Notes under the pieces: model-generated | The model's input: only the letters and a program-made list of their open reading frames with translations | Databases searched by the model: none | What the model was told of the DNA's origin: nothing | Assembly: GCA_028874215.1 (NCBI GenBank) | Contig: JAPPLF010000066.1 | Span: 1-64,000, forward strand | From: Acidobacteriota bacterium | Lineage (GTDB): Bacteria > Acidobacteriota > UBA6911 > RPQK01 > JAJDTT01 | Length of the DNA stretch: 64,000 bases | Direction: 5' to 3' | In this document: one piece after another, positions 59,756 to 64,000 of the stretch | Layout: every line of letters begins with the position of its first letter | Position numbering within the stretch: the first letter of the stretch is position 1 | Program-made: the position numbers and the translations under genes

Positions 59756-60922
59756 GTGGCGGAAAACCTGGATTTCATGCGTCTTGACGACCTGCTGACG
59801 CAGGAGGAAAGGCTGATTCGAGACAGCGTCCGTTCGTTCGTCGAAGAACGGGTCCTGCCCGTCATCGAAGACCATTTCCAGGCCGGCACGTTCCCCCTGC
59901 AACTGGTGGATCCCATGGCGCGCCTCGGCTACCTCGGGGCCAGCTTGACCGGTTACAACTGCGCCGGCCTGAAACCGGTGGGCTACGGCCTCATCATGCA
60001 GGAGCTGGAGCGGGGCGACAGCGGGCTGCGCAGCTTCGTCTCGGTCCAGAACGCCCTGGTCATGTATCCCATCCACCGTTTCGGCAGCGAGGAGCAACGC
60101 GCCGACTGGCTGCCCCGGCTCCAGGCCGGGAGGTCCATCGGCTGCTTCGGCCTCACCGAACCGGACTTCGGATCGAATCCGGCCGGGATGCGGACGCGGG
60201 CGAGGCGGACCGGCGGCGGGTTCGTGCTGAACGGAAACAAGGCGTGGATCACCAACGGCAGCATCGCCGACGTCGCCATCGTCTGGGCGCGCCTGGAAGG
60301 AGAGGGTATCCGCGGCTTTCTGGTGGAACGCTCCGACGGCGGATTCACCACCAGGGACTACCGCCACAAGCATTCGCTGCGGGCCTCGGTCACCTCCGAG
60401 CTGGTCCTGGACGACTGCCGGATCCCCGAAGACCGTCTCCTGGCCGGGACGACCGGCCTGAAGAGCGCCCTCATGTGCTTGAACAAGGCCCGGTACGGCA
60501 TCGCCTGGGGGGCTCTGGGGGCGGCCATGGCCTGCTACGAGACCGCCCGGCGTTGGACTCTGGAAAGATGCCAGTTCGGCGGCCGCCCCATTGCGAGCCA
60601 CCAGCTGGTCCAGCGGAAACTGGTCTACATGTTGACCGAGATCACCAAGGGCCAGCTTCTCACCTACCGGCTGGGACAACTCATGGATCAGGGCAAGTGC
60701 CGGCACGACCAGATTTCGCTGGCGAAGCGCAACAACGTCGCCGTCGCCCTCCGGATCGCGCGTCTGGCCCGGGATCTGTTGGGCGCCAACGGCATCTTGT
60801 CCGAGTATCCGGTCTTTCGCCACATGTCGAACCTGGAAACGGTTTCGACCTACGAGGGAACGCACGACATTCACACCCTGATCCTGGGCCAGTCCATCAC
60901 CGGAATCCCGGCGTTCGATTAA
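59756..60922 (+). CDS. Acyl-CoA dehydrogenase, glutaryl-CoA dehydrogenase-like
   Basis: The 388-residue flavoenzyme has GCFGLTEPDFGSNPAGM (FAD/substrate loop), FVLNGNKAWITNG, and the catalytic Glu in STYEGTHDIHTLILG. RSFVSVQNALVM resembles the Arg/Ser substrate pocket of glutaryl-CoA dehydrogenases, which oxidise and decarboxylate glutaryl-CoA in lysine and tryptophan breakdown. The start GTG 59756 has no ribosome-binding site, matching the leaderless promoter. The gene is bracketed by the two copies of the 43-bp repeat and stands alone otherwise. Confidence 0.9.
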   Translation: MAENLDFMRLDDLLTQEERLIRDSVRSFVEERVLPVIEDHFQAGTFPLQLVDPMARLGYLGASLTGYNCAGLKPVGYGLIMQELERGDSGLRSFVSVQNALVMYPIHRFGSEEQRADWLPRLQAGRSIGCFGLTEPDFGSNPAGMRTRARRTGGGFVLNGNKAWITNGSIADVAIVWARLEGEGIRGFLVERSDGGFTTRDYRHKHSLRASVTSELVLDDCRIPEDRLLAGTTGLKSALMCLNKARYGIAWGALGAAMACYETARRWTLERCQFGGRPIASHQLVQRKLVYMLTEITKGQLLTYRLGQLMDQGKCRHDQISLAKRNNVAVALRIARLARDLLGANGILSEYPVFRHMSNLETVSTYEGTHDIHTLILGQSITGIPAFD

Positions 60923-61040
60923 CAGTCCGTGGTGAAAGTCCCGCGAGCGCCGAGACCGTTCCTGCGCCCGCCGGACAAGGCGCGATTCGGCGCGCCTACC
61001 GGGAGTGTATGCGCCCGAATCGCAACGACGTCCGCGCCTG

Positions 61041-61083
61041 TGCAGGGACGGTCGAATGCCGTGACGACTGTTGCCACGGGCTG
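61041..61083 (+). repeat. 43-bp direct repeat, copy B, after the acyl-CoA dehydrogenase
   Basis: This copy has the same 43 bases as 59699-59741 with three changes (T to C, T to G, C to T). It lies 88 bases before the bacilliredoxin gene. It is followed by a possible -10 (TAGAAT, 61114-61119). The changes mostly fall in the loop between the second pair of arms. Confidence 0.75.
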
Positions 61084-61170
61084 TTCACCTGGAATTGGGT
61101 CCCGCTTCCGAATTAGAATGGTGGGCGCGCTCGACGCGCAAAATCGGCAAAATCGAAGGAGGAGGAATTC

Positions 61171-61611
61171 ATGCCATATCCTGAACAGTGGGTGACCCCG
61201 ATGAGGCAGGAACTGACCCGCATCGGCGTCGATGAACTGCGCACTGCGGAAGACGTGGACCAGGCGATTACCGGAGAGAAGGGCACCGTTCTGGTGGTCG
61301 TCAACTCCATCTGCGGCTGCGCCGCGGCGCGAGCCCGTCCGGCCATCGCGGATGCGCTCAGCTCCGATCCCAAACCGGATCGCCTGACCACCGTATTCGC
61401 CGGCCAGGACCTCGAGGCGACGGCCCGGGCCAGGGAATACTTTTTCCCGTATCCGCCATCTTCTCCCAGCATCGCGCTGCTGAGCGGCGGCAAGCTGGTC
61501 TACATGATGGAGCGCCACCTGATCGAGAGCCGGGAAGCCTACGAAATCTCCCGGGACCTGCGGGAAGCCTTCGGCCGGCATTGCGCCAAGGCAGAAACCG
61601 CGGCTTCCTGA
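61171..61611 (+). CDS. Bacilliredoxin-like protein (BrxA/BrxB, YphP/YqiW)
   Basis: The 146-residue thioredoxin-fold protein has the redox motif Cys-Gly-Cys in VNSICGCAAARARPA and FFPYPPSSPSIALL further on. Family members remove bacillithiol from proteins. Acidobacteria with bacillithiol genes exist, but none of the synthesis genes (bshA-C) are seen here. GGAGGAGG at good spacing precedes ATG 61171. It converges on acs. Confidence 0.9.
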   Translation: MPYPEQWVTPMRQELTRIGVDELRTAEDVDQAITGEKGTVLVVVNSICGCAAARARPAIADALSSDPKPDRLTTVFAGQDLEATARAREYFFPYPPSSPSIALLSGGKLVYMMERHLIESREAYEISRDLREAFGRHCAKAETAAS

Positions 61612-61625
61612 ATAGCTCTCCCACG

Positions 61626-61631
<6 letters not shown>
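61610..61631. terminator. Short hairpin shared by the convergent brx and acs ends
   Basis: GAATAG (61610-61615) and CTATTC (61626-61631) are a perfect six-pair stem with a ten-base loop and overlap both stop codons. A few T residues follow on the plus side. It is a weak candidate terminator for both genes. Confidence 0.35.
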
Positions 61632-63584
<1,953 letters not shown>

Positions 63585-63630
63585 CTCAGGTTCTCCTCAC
63601 TCGCAGGCCCTGCTCCAGGCCTGGAAGATC

Positions 63631-64000
63631 TCACGGTTCGCTTGTGGCGGTGTGCTCCGAATGCGCGATGGACGGCTCCTCTTTCGGACTCCGGAGGGCC
63701 GCGATATACGGCAGGTTGCGATACATCTGATTGTAGTCCAGGCCATAGCCGACAACGAACCGGTCGGGAACATCGAAGCCGACGTAGTCGGGGCGGGCGG
63801 GAAACTCCCGGCGGCTCGGCTTGGACAAGAGTGCGCAAAGCCTCAAGGAAGCCGGTTTTCGCTTCGGCAGCCAGTGGAACAAAAAGGAGGCGGTCCGGCC
63901 CGTGTCGACGATATCCTCAACCAGGACGACGTCCTTGCCCTTGATGTCATCCTCCAGGTCCTTGTCCAGCTTCAACGGGCCCACGGATTCCGTGGCGGCG
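63631..64000 (-). CDS. hpt: Hypoxanthine phosphoribosyltransferase, 5' end beyond the window
   Basis: The frame is open to the window edge. The visible 122 residues begin within the family and contain the PRPP motif VVLVEDIVDTGRTASFL and VPDRFVVGYGLDYNQMYRNLPYI, the C-terminal substrate region. About 60 N-terminal residues should lie beyond position 64000. It salvages hypoxanthine or guanine. The last 15 residues are polar and variable. Confidence 0.92.
   Translation of the reverse strand, partial: AATESVGPLKLDKDLEDDIKGKDVVLVEDIVDTGRTASFLFHWLPKRKPASLRLCALLSKPSRREFPARPDYVGFDVPDRFVVGYGLDYNQMYRNLPYIAALRSPKEEPSIAHSEHTATSEP

Noticed and set aside
58505-60874. A longer 789-residue version of the kinase-deaminase protein
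   Set aside because: The extra N-terminal part is antisense to the acyl-CoA dehydrogenase. The P-loop starts right after GTG 59551, which has a ribosome-binding site.

Overview
This GC-rich window looks like a bacterial chromosome segment, most consistent with Acidobacteriota. That placement is an inference. It rests on three things: a Rieske / split cytochrome b / multihaem cytochrome c cluster next to an aa3 oxidase with two tandem subunits III; an NtrC-type regulator and kinase pair behind an acidobacterial-style ABC permease; and overall gene content and codon use. No phage, IS element, rRNA or CRISPR array was found. There is one tRNA.

Layout: 0-3.1 kb holds the tail of a broken ABC permease and an NtrC/NtrY-like two-component pair. 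3.1-5.1 kb is a lower-GC patch with an orphan ParD-like antitoxin, an O-methyltransferase, a 564-bp stretch without a gene and a hypothetical gene. 5.1-19.7 kb, mostly on the minus strand, is a respiratory super-cluster. In transcription order it encodes oxidase subunits II, I, III, III and IV, a small CxxC membrane protein, a Rieske protein, cytochrome b, a subunit-IV-like protein, an octahaem cytochrome c, a copper-site lipoprotein, CtaA, CtaB and a lone ABC ATPase. Together these could carry electrons from quinol to O2 and make haem A for the oxidase.

19.7-25.9 kb is accessory: a hypothetical gene, an AbrB/PIN toxin-antitoxin pair, a three-domain acyl-CoA synthetase/ACP/acyltransferase fusion, and a radical SAM plus metallophosphoesterase pair bordered by short hairpin repeats. 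25.9-29.8 kb is one tightly overlapping operon, lutA-lutB-lutC-queD-queC, joining lactate oxidation to queuosine precursor synthesis. 29.9-35.2 kb carries a TlpA-like thioredoxin, threonine synthase, an RpoH-like sigma factor, queA and a fosmidomycin-resistance-type exporter. 35.3-39.5 kb has a hypothetical gene, a ClpX-like ATPase lacking the zinc domain, an Nramp-like transporter and pyrE.

39.5-45.8 kb carries two small proteins, a group II PLP decarboxylase and a bifunctional PutA. 45.8-50.1 kb holds a truncated DUF4143 gene, three 22-bp tandem repeats, tRNA-Ser(UGA), adenosine deaminase, a GntR-type regulator and serS. 50.2-58.5 kb is rich in nucleotide and cofactor genes: fmdB-like, purD, purE, pgeF, acpS, mtaB, an MBL hydrolase, purB and a nicotinate phosphoribosyltransferase. 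58.5-64 kb has a P-loop kinase/dCMP deaminase fusion, an acyl-CoA dehydrogenase flanked by a 43-bp near-identical repeat, a bacilliredoxin, acs and the 3' part of a hypoxanthine phosphoribosyltransferase gene.

Several genes have a -10-like box ending 7-11 nt before the start codon, suggesting leaderless or nearly leaderless mRNAs. All functional calls are from reading motifs; no database search was possible.
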